DNA of 5,051 nt from Acidimicrobiaceae bacterium. Its GTDB lineage: Bacteria > Actinomycetota > Acidimicrobiia > Acidimicrobiales > Microtrichaceae. The notes under the pieces are model-generated. The model ran no database searches and was not told the DNA's origin. It worked only from the letters and a program-made list of their open reading frames with translations. The stretch lies in assembly GCA_003514205.1 (NCBI GenBank), contig DORQ01000159.1:1469-6519 (forward strand). The letters run 5' to 3'. This document shows positions 1 to 5,051 of this stretch, piece by piece. The number at the start of each line of letters is the position of its first letter. Positions within the stretch are counted from its first letter, which is position 1. Made by a program: the position numbers and the translations under genes.

Positions 1-110
1 ACGCCGTGGGTCATCAGGTCATCTGGGTTGATCGTGACTGCCTCGCCCGAACGTTGGTGTGCCGAGTCAGTCGTCTCGCCGATGTAGAGAGGTGATGGCC
101 GGTCGCCCAC
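1..110 (-). CDS. N-terminus of a probable HerA/DUF87-type ATP-binding protein (partial, runs off the left edge)
   Basis: Reading leftward from a GTG at 110-108 gives 36 complete codons with no stop before the window ends. The peptide contains LYIGETTDSAHQRSG (residues 8-22) followed by DDLMTHGV (30-37, the last codon incomplete). In actinobacterial HerA/DUF87/DUF853-type ATPases, an 'LYxG...' strand and a 'DLxTHGV' segment come directly before the Walker A loop (VGMTGSGKT), so the P-loop should lie just outside the window. The GTG start is supported by AAGGA six bases upstream and by an in-frame TAA just before that. Such proteins are hexameric ATPases linked to DNA translocation or end processing, or are uncharacterised relatives. 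The role here is open because only the leader segment is visible. It lies downstream of the flavoprotein gene on the same strand, but a 156-bp gap argues against tight coupling. Confidence 0.55.
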   Translation of the reverse strand, partial: MGDRPSPLYIGETTDSAHQRSGEAVTINPDDLMTHG

Positions 111-116
111 AATGAT

Positions 117-121
117 TCCTT
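117..121 (-). promoter_or_regulatory. Ribosome binding site for the partial HerA-like gene
   Basis: AAGGA on the minus strand sits six bases before the GTG at 110. It decides the start because the only other in-frame candidates before the upstream TAA are the rare codons ATT and ATC. Confidence 0.5.
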
Positions 122-266
122 AGTGTTTGGACGCCTGAGAGCGTCTCTTCCCGATGCGCTCGATAGCCTGCCACGCGTTCAGCTCGCGAAGTAGGCAAAG
201 GCCGAGTACCCGTTGAAAGAAGCAGTTAGGTTCGGCTGGCACCTTGGCGGGAGAGAGTGACCGCTG

Positions 267-875
267 CTAGTAGATGGTCTCTTGAATGAGCTTTGGGTAG
301 CCGGCGTCCCAGGCCGCCCCATCGAACTCGCCATTGGTGATTGTCTGCATGATCTGGCCCACCGTGGGAAGGTCAGCGGAATCCCGAAACCGTTCAGGGT
401 TCCAGAGTTCGGATCGGATGAGCGCCTTGGGGCACTGGGTGTACACCGAACTCACGGTGATGCGGATCACGGTCGCGGGCACCTTGTCGCCAACGGCGTA
501 GGAGGCGAGAAGTTCCCGCTCGGCGTGGAGTTCCGCAGTTCCATTGACTCGAAGGGTCACTCCGACGCCTGGGATGAGGAAGAGCAGCCCCACCCTGCCG
601 TCACGGACGATGTTTCGGAGTGTGTCGAGGCGGTTGTTGCCTCGCCGATCGGGTAACTCGAGCGTGGTGCTATCGACGATCCGAACTGCCGGAGCAGCAT
701 CGCCTCGCGGCGAGCAATCCAGCCCCTCGGGTCCGGCTGTGGCGATGAGCACAAACGGCGAGGCCTCAATATATGCACAGTGTTGAGGTAACAGGTGCTG
801 GCATTCCTTCTTCACTGCGGTTTCCATAGCCTCGGGATACAACGCGTGAAGCTCTTCGAGCGATCGAATGGGCAT
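267..875 (-). CDS. PPOX-class FMN-dependent flavoprotein (MSMEG_1061/DR_2398-like family)
   Basis: This 202-residue protein belongs to the pyridoxamine 5'-phosphate oxidase-like split-barrel fold and probably binds FMN as a cytosolic dimer; the substrate of this family is not established. Visible marks are the first barrel strands with FVLIATAGPEGLDCSPRGD (41-59), the FMN-binding segment ELPDRRGNNRLDTLRNI (73-89), the strand pair VGLLFLIPGVGVTLRVNG (95-112), and the C-terminal signature VYTQCPKALIRSELW (144-158). This arrangement is typical of the DR_2398-like subfamily rather than of true PdxH, and the length is normal for it. The ATG at 875 has no Shine-Dalgarno sequence, but TACGGT lies at -12 to -7 from it, so translation may be leaderless. 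The gene diverges from the small antitoxin-like gene across 108 bp. It could act in flavin- or F420-type redox chemistry, but nothing nearby narrows that down. Confidence 0.85.
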   Translation of the reverse strand: MPIRSLEELHALYPEAMETAVKKECQHLLPQHCAYIEASPFVLIATAGPEGLDCSPRGDAAPAVRIVDSTTLELPDRRGNNRLDTLRNIVRDGRVGLLFLIPGVGVTLRVNGTAELHAERELLASYAVGDKVPATVIRITVSSVYTQCPKALIRSELWNPERFRDSADLPTVGQIMQTITNGEFDGAAWDAGYPKLIQETIY

Positions 876-881
876 AGCGCC

Positions 882-887
882 ACCGTA
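882..887 (-). promoter_or_regulatory. Candidate -10 element (TACGGT) for leaderless transcription of the PPOX gene
   Basis: On the minus strand TACGGT is followed by exactly six bases and then the ATG at 875. If transcription starts at the A of that ATG, the hexamer occupies -12 to -7, the usual actinobacterial TANNNT position. No convincing -35 is visible 16-19 bases upstream. The nearest purine-rich stretch (GAGGGA) is too far upstream to act as a ribosome binding site. Confidence 0.4.
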
Positions 888-913
888 GGTGACTTCCCTC
901 TGTGGAGGCGTCG

Positions 914-919
914 AATAAT
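914..919 (+). promoter_or_regulatory. Candidate -10 element (AATAAT) for the antitoxin-like gene
   Basis: AATAAT matches the TATAAT consensus at five of six positions, and GTGACT at 889-894 matches TTGACA at four of six, with a rather long 19-base spacer. Transcription would start near 926 and give a leader of about 58 bases that includes the ribosome binding site at 971-977. The same bases overlap a possible alternative ATG at 918, so the two readings compete. Confidence 0.3.
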
Positions 920-970
920 GCGTGCGGCTATGTGCAAGGATGTGGCCTGGCTGGGAAGGCCAAACACAAA

Positions 971-977
971 AGGAAGG
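971..977 (+). promoter_or_regulatory. Ribosome binding site fixing the start of the antitoxin-like gene
   Basis: AGGAAGG is followed by six bases and then ATG at 984. This favours the 60-residue product over the in-frame ATG at 918, which would add 22 residues and has GGAGG at 904-908 with a nine-base spacer. Confidence 0.65.
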
Positions 978-983
978 TTCACC

Positions 984-1166
984 ATGGATCTCGGTGATAT
1001 CGCAGGAAAAGCAAAAGACCTCATCTCCGGCAACCCTGACAAGGTTGAGGAGGGCATCGACAAGGCCGCAGAGCTCGTTGATGACAAGACCGGTGGAAAG
1101 TTCACCGATCAGATCGATGGTGCTGCTGACAAGCTCAAGGACATGATTCCAGGGAGCGAAGCCTAA
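984..1166 (+). CDS. MT0933/Rv0909-type antitoxin-like small protein
   Basis: A 60-residue, highly charged protein with no membrane segment. It begins MDLGDIAGKAKDLISGNPDK (1-20) and continues with two helix-like blocks, VEEGIDKAAELVDDKTGGKF (21-40) and TDQIDGAADKLKDMIPG (41-57). This lysine/aspartate-rich pattern, with a 'DKxTGGKFxDxID' centre, is that of the actinobacterial MT0933/Rv0909 family. In Mycobacterium tuberculosis Rv0909 is annotated as antitoxin to Rv0910, a toxin of SRPBCC/polyketide-cyclase type. No such toxin gene is adjacent here: upstream is a divergent flavoprotein and downstream a strong hairpin. It therefore looks like a solo, monocistronic member. Many family members occur alone, and a general stress or housekeeping role is as plausible as an antitoxin one. 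Codon choice (frequent AAG, GAC, ATC) and the good ribosome binding site suggest strong expression. The start at 984 fits the family's usual N-terminus. Confidence 0.8.
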   Translation: MDLGDIAGKAKDLISGNPDKVEEGIDKAAELVDDKTGGKFTDQIDGAADKLKDMIPGSEA

Positions 1167-1223
1167 GCCTGCTCATTGGTTCGCTCTCAGGCAGATTCTG
1201 CTCAGGAGCTACTAGAAACAGCA

Positions 1224-1258
1224 CGTGGCTGGACCGATCAATGATCGGTCCAGCCACG
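1224..1258 (+). terminator. Strong hairpin, probable transcription terminator of the antitoxin-like gene
   Basis: The arms 1224-1240 and 1242-1258 are perfect reverse complements over 17 bases around a single central base; realistically this is a 15-bp stem with a five-base loop (1239-1243). It begins 57 bases after the stop at 1166 and ends 90 bases before the oxidoreductase start. No T-run follows on the plus strand, as is common for actinobacterial hairpin terminators. It separates the small gene from the oxidase-lyase pair. Confidence 0.7.
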
Positions 1259-1335
1259 CGTGTGAGCTCGAGTTGCGGACACTGTCGATGATCGCTGGTT
1301 CGCTTCCACTACGCTCAGCAACGATCGATACTTGT

Positions 1336-1340
1336 GGGGG
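1336..1340 (+). promoter_or_regulatory. Probable ribosome binding site for the FAD oxidoreductase
   Basis: GGGGG eight bases before the ATG at 1349 is the only purine run at a sensible distance, and it argues against the in-frame GTG at 1334, which would lie upstream of it. A weak promoter guess nearby is TTCCAC at 1304-1309, a 17-base spacer, then GATACT at 1327-1332; it would leave a very short leader, so I hold it loosely. Confidence 0.4.
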
Positions 1341-1348
1341 CGAAACGA

Positions 1349-2743
1349 ATGGACCCGAGGGCGGCGCTGTCGGAGGCCAAGCCGAAACCGTTCTGGTTGG
1401 ACCAGGCGACAACACCCGATCGGCGGCCACCGCAGTGCGGCGGATCCACCGTAGATCTTGTCATTGTCGGTGCCGGATTCACTGGGCTCTGGGCGGCGAT
1501 CCAGGCCGTTGAGGACAACCCAAACTTGTCAGTGATCGTCATTGACTCGGGCCGCATCGGTGCTCAGGCCAGTGGCCGAAACGGCGGTTTTTGTTCCTCC
1601 TCACTCACGCATGGTCTGGAGAATGGTCACTCTCGCTTTCCGCAGGAAATGTCTCGGCTTGATGCTCTGGCTGAGCAGAACTTCGCAGGGATTCGCGATG
1701 CCATTCAGAGATACGACATCGAGTGTGGCTGGGAGGAAACTGGTTCGTTAAGTGTCGCGACACAGCCGTGGTGTGTTGACGGATTATTGGAATCCGCCGA
1801 GCTTGAACGCGAATACGGCCACAGCGTTGAGGTGCTCTCCGCTGAGGACACCAGGGCGCTGGTGAACTCTCCGACCTACCTCGGCGCTCTCCGGACGACA
1901 GATGGCGAGGCGCTGGTTGATCCAGCGCGTTTGGCCTGGGGGCTGGCTTCGGCAGCCGAGGCACTTGGGGTTGTCCTTCACGAGGACACTCCGATGCTGT
2001 CGTTGGAGCAGACGCGCGCCGGCATGGCAGTAAGGACGGCCTCGGGCACCATCCAATGCGCGAAGGTGATTCTCGCCACAAATGCCTTCAAATCTCCGGT
2101 CAAAGCGATCAATCGAATGATTGCGCCGGTGTACGACTACGTCCTGATGACCCAACCGCTGACCGATCAACAGATGGATGAGATCGGATGGAAGGGGCGG
2201 GAGGGCCTGTCGGACAGGACGAACCTCTTTCACTACTACCGACTCACTGAAGACAACAGGATCCTGTGGGGCGGGTATGACGCGGTCTACCACTACGGCT
2301 CGAAGATCGATCCCTCACTCGATATCTCCGACGAGACTCACGCCACTCTGGCAACGCACTTCTATGACACGTTTCCGCAGCTGGAGGATGTCGGGTTTTC
2401 GCATCGCTGGGGCGGGGTCATCGACACGTGCAGTCGGTTCTCTGTGTCATTCGGGACTGCGTTCGATCGTCGAGCCGCGTATGCCGTTGGATACACGGGA
2501 CTCGGCGTCGGAGCTACGCGGTTCGGCGCGAGGGTGTGCCTCGACCTACTCGGTCATCCCGACTCTGATCTATTGAACCTGCAACTCGTTCGGAAGAAGC
2601 CGATTCCTTTCCCTCCCGAACCAATTCGGTGGATGGGAATCGAACTCACCCGTCGTGCTGTGGCGAAATCAGACGCCAATGGTGGGAGGCGGGGGCCGTG
2701 GCTCAGCCTGCTCGATGCCGTCGGATTGGGTTTCGACAGCTAG
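1349..2743 (+). CDS. FAD-dependent oxidoreductase of the DAO family (DadA/OrdL/PuuB-like)
   Basis: A 464-residue flavoprotein of the D-amino-acid-oxidase fold, which oxidises the C-N bond of amines or amino acids to an imine that hydrolyses to an oxo product. The N-terminus KPKPFWLDQ (11-19) is typical of the OrdL-like branch. The Rossmann nucleotide-binding segment is DLVIVGAGFTGL (36-47), with the acidic ribose-binding residue D66 in VIVIDSG. ASGRNGGFCSSSLTHG (74-89) is the second FAD contact. ILATNAF (241-247) and HRWGGVID (352-359) lie in the substrate/FAD region, and the C-terminal GYTGLGVGATRFGAR (381-395) closes the FAD site. No signal peptide or membrane segment is seen. I chose ATG 1349 for its purine run; a GTG at 1334 would add five residues. 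The gene is 18 bp upstream of mcl on the same strand, probably one transcript, which suggests a product used by the lyase, such as glyoxylate. The substrate cannot be read from the sequence. Confidence 0.85.
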   Translation: MDPRAALSEAKPKPFWLDQATTPDRRPPQCGGSTVDLVIVGAGFTGLWAAIQAVEDNPNLSVIVIDSGRIGAQASGRNGGFCSSSLTHGLENGHSRFPQEMSRLDALAEQNFAGIRDAIQRYDIECGWEETGSLSVATQPWCVDGLLESAELEREYGHSVEVLSAEDTRALVNSPTYLGALRTTDGEALVDPARLAWGLASAAEALGVVLHEDTPMLSLEQTRAGMAVRTASGTIQCAKVILATNAFKSPVKAINRMIAPVYDYVLMTQPLTDQQMDEIGWKGREGLSDRTNLFHYYRLTEDNRILWGGYDAVYHYGSKIDPSLDISDETHATLATHFYDTFPQLEDVGFSHRWGGVIDTCSRFSVSFGTAFDRRAAYAVGYTGLGVGATRFGARVCLDLLGHPDSDLLNLQLVRKKPIPFPPEPIRWMGIELTRRAVAKSDANGGRRGPWLSLLDAVGLGFDS

Positions 2744-2748
2744 CCCTC

Positions 2749-2754
2749 TACTCT
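2749..2754 (+). promoter_or_regulatory. Candidate internal promoter -10 (TACTCT) for leaderless mcl expression
   Basis: mcl has no Shine-Dalgarno sequence in the short gap after the oxidoreductase stop. TACTCT lies at -13 to -8 from its ATG, with TTGGGT at 2726-2731 exactly 17 bases upstream. Each box matches its consensus at only three of six positions. mcl may thus have its own leaderless transcript in addition to read-through from the oxidoreductase gene. Confidence 0.3.
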
Positions 2755-2761
2755 GTAGCCC

Positions 2762-3811
2762 ATGCGTAGCCCTAAGGACTTTTTCAAACCGCTTGCTGTC
2801 GGCGCCCCAGACCCCGTGCTGGAGATCCCCTTCAAGCCCTCTCGGATGATCCATTTCTTCCCGCCGCATCTCGACAAGGTGCTTGCCAAAATCCCTGAGA
2901 TCGCGCCGACGGTGGACGTGTTGTTGGGCAATCTTGAGGACGCGATTCCAGCCGACTCTAAGGAAGCCGCCCGCGCGGGTGTCGTGAAGGTTGGCAAGGA
3001 AGTCGACCTTGGTGACACGCAGCTGTGGACTCGAATCAACAGCCTTGATTCGCCCTGGTGCCTCGATGATCTCACCACCCTTGTGGGCGAGATCGGCGAC
3101 AAGCTCGATGTGATCATGGTGCCCAAAGTTGAAGGCCCTGAAGACATTCACTACATCGATCGATTGCTTGCGCAGTTGGAGGCCCGGGCCGGTGTCAGTT
3201 CGCCAATCTTGGTGCACGCGATTCTTGAGACGGCGCGTGGTGTGGCGAACGTAGAAGAGATCTGTGCGGCGAGCCCGCGGATGCAAGGCTTGTCCCTGGG
3301 TCCAGCCGATCTCGCGGCGAGCCGCCGAATGAAGACGACTCGAGTTGGGGGCGGCCATCCCGGATACCTCGTGCGTGAGGACCCAACTGGCGAGGACATT
3401 CACGAGGCCCGACCTGTGCACCAGCAGGATCTGTGGCACTACACGATTGCGCGAATGGTTGATGCCTGCGGAGCGAACGGAATCCTCCCGTACTATGGCC
3501 CATTCGGGGACATTAAGGACACTGTCGCCTGCGAGGATCAGTTCCGAAACGCCTACCTTCTCGGTTGTGTTGGAGCGTGGTCCTTGCACCCGGTCCAGAT
3601 TGAGATCGCCAAAAAGGTGTTCTCCCCGGATGTGGACGAGGTTCGCTGGGCGAAGCGTGTCATCGACGAAATGGGCGACGGTACGGGCACCGTGATGATC
3701 GATGGCAAGATGCAAGACGATGCCACGGTGAAACAGTGCAAGGTGGTTGTCGAGTTGGCGAAGATGCTTGCGGCTCGAGACCCTCAGCTCACCGAGCTCT
3801 ACGGGCTATAG
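2762..3811 (+). CDS. mcl: L-malyl-CoA / beta-methylmalyl-CoA lyase
   Basis: A 349-residue HpcH/HpaI aldolase/CitE-superfamily enzyme (TIM barrel, Mg-dependent). From memory it matches the Chloroflexus aurantiacus Mcl along its whole length: [10 protein letters not shown] (7-16), IHFFPPH (30-36), GNLEDAIP (56-63), [18 protein letters not shown] (114-131), [20 protein letters not shown] (179-198), [16 protein letters not shown] (221-236) and [10 protein letters not shown] (312-321). By family analogy E156 (in HAILETA) and D183 (in GPADLAA) should bind Mg, R91 should hold the substrate carboxylate, and D314 in the C-terminal lid should be the catalytic acid. Members reversibly join glyoxylate with acetyl-CoA or propionyl-CoA; the Chloroflexus enzyme also cleaves citramalyl-CoA to acetyl-CoA and pyruvate. 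All key residues are present and the length is standard, so it should be active. It follows the FAD oxidoreductase by 18 bp and meets the GNAT gene tail to tail. The ATG at 2762 lacks a Shine-Dalgarno sequence. Confidence 0.92.
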   Translation: MRSPKDFFKPLAVGAPDPVLEIPFKPSRMIHFFPPHLDKVLAKIPEIAPTVDVLLGNLEDAIPADSKEAARAGVVKVGKEVDLGDTQLWTRINSLDSPWCLDDLTTLVGEIGDKLDVIMVPKVEGPEDIHYIDRLLAQLEARAGVSSPILVHAILETARGVANVEEICAASPRMQGLSLGPADLAASRRMKTTRVGGGHPGYLVREDPTGEDIHEARPVHQQDLWHYTIARMVDACGANGILPYYGPFGDIKDTVACEDQFRNAYLLGCVGAWSLHPVQIEIAKKVFSPDVDEVRWAKRVIDEMGDGTGTVMIDGKMQDDATVKQCKVVVELAKMLAARDPQLTELYGL

Positions 3812-3821
3812 CGCTGCGCTA
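3809..3821. repeat. Small palindrome covering both convergent stop codons
   Basis: TAGCGC and GCGCTA flank a single T. The left TAG is the mcl stop; the right CTA is the GNAT stop read on the other strand. Only seven bases separate the genes. The outer three bases pair automatically because both stops are TAG, so only the inner GCGC is extra. It is too small to be a convincing terminator, and I see no other hairpin at this junction. Confidence 0.3.
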
Positions 3822-4601
3822 GCAGCCGGGCGCAGTTACGCCGCTTGGTTCCACCCAACCGGTGTAGGCATAGCTGAATTCGAACCCCAAGGTTCGGTAC
3901 AGCCGTCGCGCCGCGTCATTGGTTGATTCGACCTGAAGCCACATAGATGGGCTTCCTCCCTCGATCCCCCAGCGGTTGATCGCAGCGAGGAGTCGGCCAG
4001 CATGGCCTAGTCGCCGGTGATCTGGGTGGACCCACATTCCCAATACTGCGGTGCCCGCGGACGTGATGATGCCTCGACCAATGGCAATTGCCGGGGTTCC
4101 CGCCGAGACGTAGACCGTTGGCAGCTGAACCCTGCTCAGGTGTTGATGGGCTTCAGTCTGCTGTGCAGCGACACGGCTATCGGCCCGGCACCAGGCTTGC
4201 AGCCATTCGTCATCGGGTTGCGAGCTGAGCTTCACGATCCCGTTTTCGCACGTTACGTCATCGAATTCGGCGAGTGTGAGAACCTCGGCAGTGACGTACT
4301 GAGTCCAGCCAGTTCGTACGAGTTCCGCGGACAGCCCACTGGGCTGTGCGGTTGGCGACAGCACGAGTCGGGCAGCGAGCCCCCGCTGCGCATAGTGCTC
4401 AACCGCCTGATCGAGTCGTTCGGAGATCTCCTCGGGCCCGTTCCGAGGAGCGGTGGCTTCTCTCGGCCAGATCGAACTGAAGCGAAGGAAGCCGAGCGGG
4501 TCAAACCGTAAGAGCCAGCCATCAAGGTCGACCTCCTCGGCTGGCGGAGTAGCAAGATGGGCAGCTAGCTCAAGGTCGGCGATCGTGACAGCAGCGCGCA
4601 T
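3819..4601 (-). CDS. GNAT family N-acetyltransferase (Rv0428c-like two-part architecture)
   Basis: A 260-residue protein with a complete C-terminal GNAT domain: VLGMWVHPDHRRLGHAGRLL (186-205) carries the acetyl-CoA pyrophosphate loop (R-x-x-G-x-A at 196-201), and NDAARRLYRTLGF (228-240) is motif B with the usual tyrosine at 235. The N-terminal half, with DGWLLRFDPLGFLRFSSIWP (27-46), resembles the 'GWLLR...RxNSVxP' segment of actinobacterial Rv0428c-like acetyltransferases, where a degenerate first GNAT fold precedes the active one. The acceptor is unknown: a small molecule, a protein N-terminus or a lysine. I place the start at ATG 4601 because further extension would run antisense over the downstream lyase; a GTG at 4607 is possible. 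Neither has a Shine-Dalgarno sequence; AATCAT occupies -12 to -7 before 4601. Its placement between two CoA-ester lyases on the opposite strand does not prove a shared role. Confidence 0.8.
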   Translation of the reverse strand: MRAAVTIADLELAAHLATPPAEEVDLDGWLLRFDPLGFLRFSSIWPREATAPRNGPEEISERLDQAVEHYAQRGLAARLVLSPTAQPSGLSAELVRTGWTQYVTAEVLTLAEFDDVTCENGIVKLSSQPDDEWLQAWCRADSRVAAQQTEAHQHLSRVQLPTVYVSAGTPAIAIGRGIITSAGTAVLGMWVHPDHRRLGHAGRLLAAINRWGIEGGSPSMWLQVESTNDAARRLYRTLGFEFSYAYTGWVEPSGVTAPGC

Positions 4602-4641
4602 CGGCACATGATTGCATTTCAGCTCGTTGCCGGTATCGGAA

Positions 4642-4647
4642 TATCGT
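4642..4647 (+). promoter_or_regulatory. Candidate -10 element (TATCGT) in the divergent GNAT/lyase gap
   Basis: TATCGT is followed by six bases and then ATG 4654, so it sits at -12 to -7 for a leaderless transcript. The adjacent AGGAG (4649-4653) touches the ATG with no spacer and so is badly placed as a ribosome binding site. The whole gap between the divergent genes is 52 bases (4602-4653) and must hold both promoters unless they overlap the coding ends. Confidence 0.4.
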
Positions 4648-4653
4648 GAGGAG

Positions 4654-5051
4654 ATGACTGAGACCTCGATGACCTTCACGCCCCGCCGATCTGTTCTGTA
4701 CATGCCTGGGGCAAATGACAAGGCGCTCGAGAAGGCCAAAACCCTTGCAGCGGATGCCATCATCTTCGACACTGAGGACTCAGTGGCGCCCGACATGAAG
4801 GCGACGGCTCGCGCAAAGGTGGCCGAGGCGGTGCAAAGCGGCGCATACGGGCGACGAGAACTCACGATTCGGATCAATGGCCTCGACACAGAGTGGTGGC
4901 GTGATGATTTGGTATCGGCCGCTGAGGCCTCTCCTTCGGCCGTGGTCGTTCCGAAGATCAACAGCGCTGAGGACGTCGCATTGGTCGAGGCGGTTCTTGA
5001 AGCGCACAATGAGTCGGGAGACACGAAAATCTGGGCGATGCTGGAAACCCC
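4654..5051 (+). CDS. CitE-like CoA-ester lyase or malyl-CoA thioesterase, N-terminal part (truncated at the right edge)
   Basis: 132 complete codons are open to the window end with no stop, so the gene is cut by the window rather than broken. RRSVLYMPGANDKALEKAKT (11-30) and AADAIIFDTEDSVAP (32-46) are the classic N-terminus of the CitE / HpcH-HpaI superfamily. LTIRINGLDTEWW (68-80) holds the substrate-binding arginine, VVVPKINS is the next barrel strand, and the final IWAMLET carries the first Mg-binding glutamate. This layout is closer to Mcl2/(3S)-malyl-CoA thioesterase and citrate-lyase-beta-like proteins than to the neighbouring mcl, which has the longer FFPPH/NLED form. Candidate roles are malyl-CoA hydrolysis to malate, citramalyl-CoA cleavage, or another short CoA-ester aldol reaction; the deciding C-terminus is missing. 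ATG 4654 is the likely start. ATG 4669 is an alternative, 15 bases after AGGAG. Confidence 0.85.
   Translation, partial: MTETSMTFTPRRSVLYMPGANDKALEKAKTLAADAIIFDTEDSVAPDMKATARAKVAEAVQSGAYGRRELTIRINGLDTEWWRDDLVSAAEASPSAVVVPKINSAEDVALVEAVLEAHNESGDTKIWAMLET

Noticed and set aside
130..145. A 5-bp inverted repeat (GACGC / GCGTC with a six-base loop) between the PPOX stop and the HerA-like start
   Set aside because: The stem is short, has no T-run on either strand, and lies about 120 bases past the PPOX stop. Chance is a sufficient explanation. I see no other feature in the 156-bp gap at 111-266.
282..786. Plus-strand open frames opposite the PPOX gene
   Set aside because: They are antisense shadows of a well-supported flavoprotein, with no domain-like content.
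1784..2293. Minus-strand open frames within the FAD oxidoreductase
   Set aside because: They are arginine/proline-rich antisense shadows with no recognisable motifs, opposite a gene with FAD signatures at both ends.
2669..3715. A 348-codon open frame on the minus strand, almost as long as mcl itself
   Set aside because: It is antisense to mcl, which has clear family motifs throughout. The antisense translation shows no recognisable domain. Long antisense frames are common where codon third positions are G/C-rich.
4017..4511. A 164-codon plus-strand frame inside the GNAT gene
   Set aside because: It is a shadow of the minus-strand acetyltransferase; its product has no family-like pattern and the start has no ribosome binding site.
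4631..4647. Direct repeat TATCG...TATCG in the divergent gap as a possible operator
   Set aside because: Five-base units at 8-bp spacing are too short to support a regulator site, and one copy coincides with the proposed -10 element.
4602..5024. Extension of the GNAT frame to 401 codons by starting at 5024
   Set aside because: The extra N-terminal part is low-complexity (serine, alanine, threonine) and lies antisense to the second lyase, which has clear CitE motifs. The family-like sequence begins near residue 1 of the 4601 start.

Overview
The window looks like a chromosomal stretch from an actinobacterium (Actinomycetota). The case rests on a moderately high GC content judged by eye, an MT0933/Rv0909-type small antitoxin-like protein, an MSMEG_1061/DR_2398-type FMN flavoprotein, a GNAT acetyltransferase resembling the mycobacterial Rv0428c group, and several genes with a TANNNT -10-like hexamer where a leaderless transcript would need it. 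The genus cannot be fixed from sequence alone. I see no tRNA, rRNA, CRISPR array or insertion sequence.

Left part (1-1166): the first 110 bases hold the start of a minus-strand gene that leaves the window; its 36 readable residues look like the segment just before the Walker A motif of a HerA/DUF87-type ATPase. Next, also on the minus strand, is a complete PPOX-class FMN flavoprotein (267-875). Diverging from it is a 60-residue MT0933-type antitoxin-like gene (984-1166), closed by a very strong hairpin (1224-1258). No toxin gene lies beside it.

Central part (1349-3811): two plus-strand genes 18 bp apart, a DadA/OrdL-type FAD-dependent amine/amino-acid oxidoreductase and an L-malyl-CoA/beta-methylmalyl-CoA lyase (mcl) that closely resembles the Chloroflexus 3-hydroxypropionate-cycle enzyme. 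Right part (3819-5051): a minus-strand GNAT acetyltransferase meets mcl tail to tail. A divergent 52-bp gap separates it from a second plus-strand CitE-like CoA-ester lyase, cut off by the window end, whose N-terminus resembles the malyl-CoA thioesterase (Mcl2) type.

Working model (inference): the FAD oxidase may release a 2-oxo acid or aldehyde, possibly glyoxylate. Mcl would condense glyoxylate with acetyl-CoA or propionyl-CoA to malyl-CoA or methylmalyl-CoA. The second CitE-like protein could hydrolyse malyl-CoA to malate, giving a two-enzyme replacement for malate synthase. The oxidase substrate and the activity of the truncated protein are not shown by the sequence.
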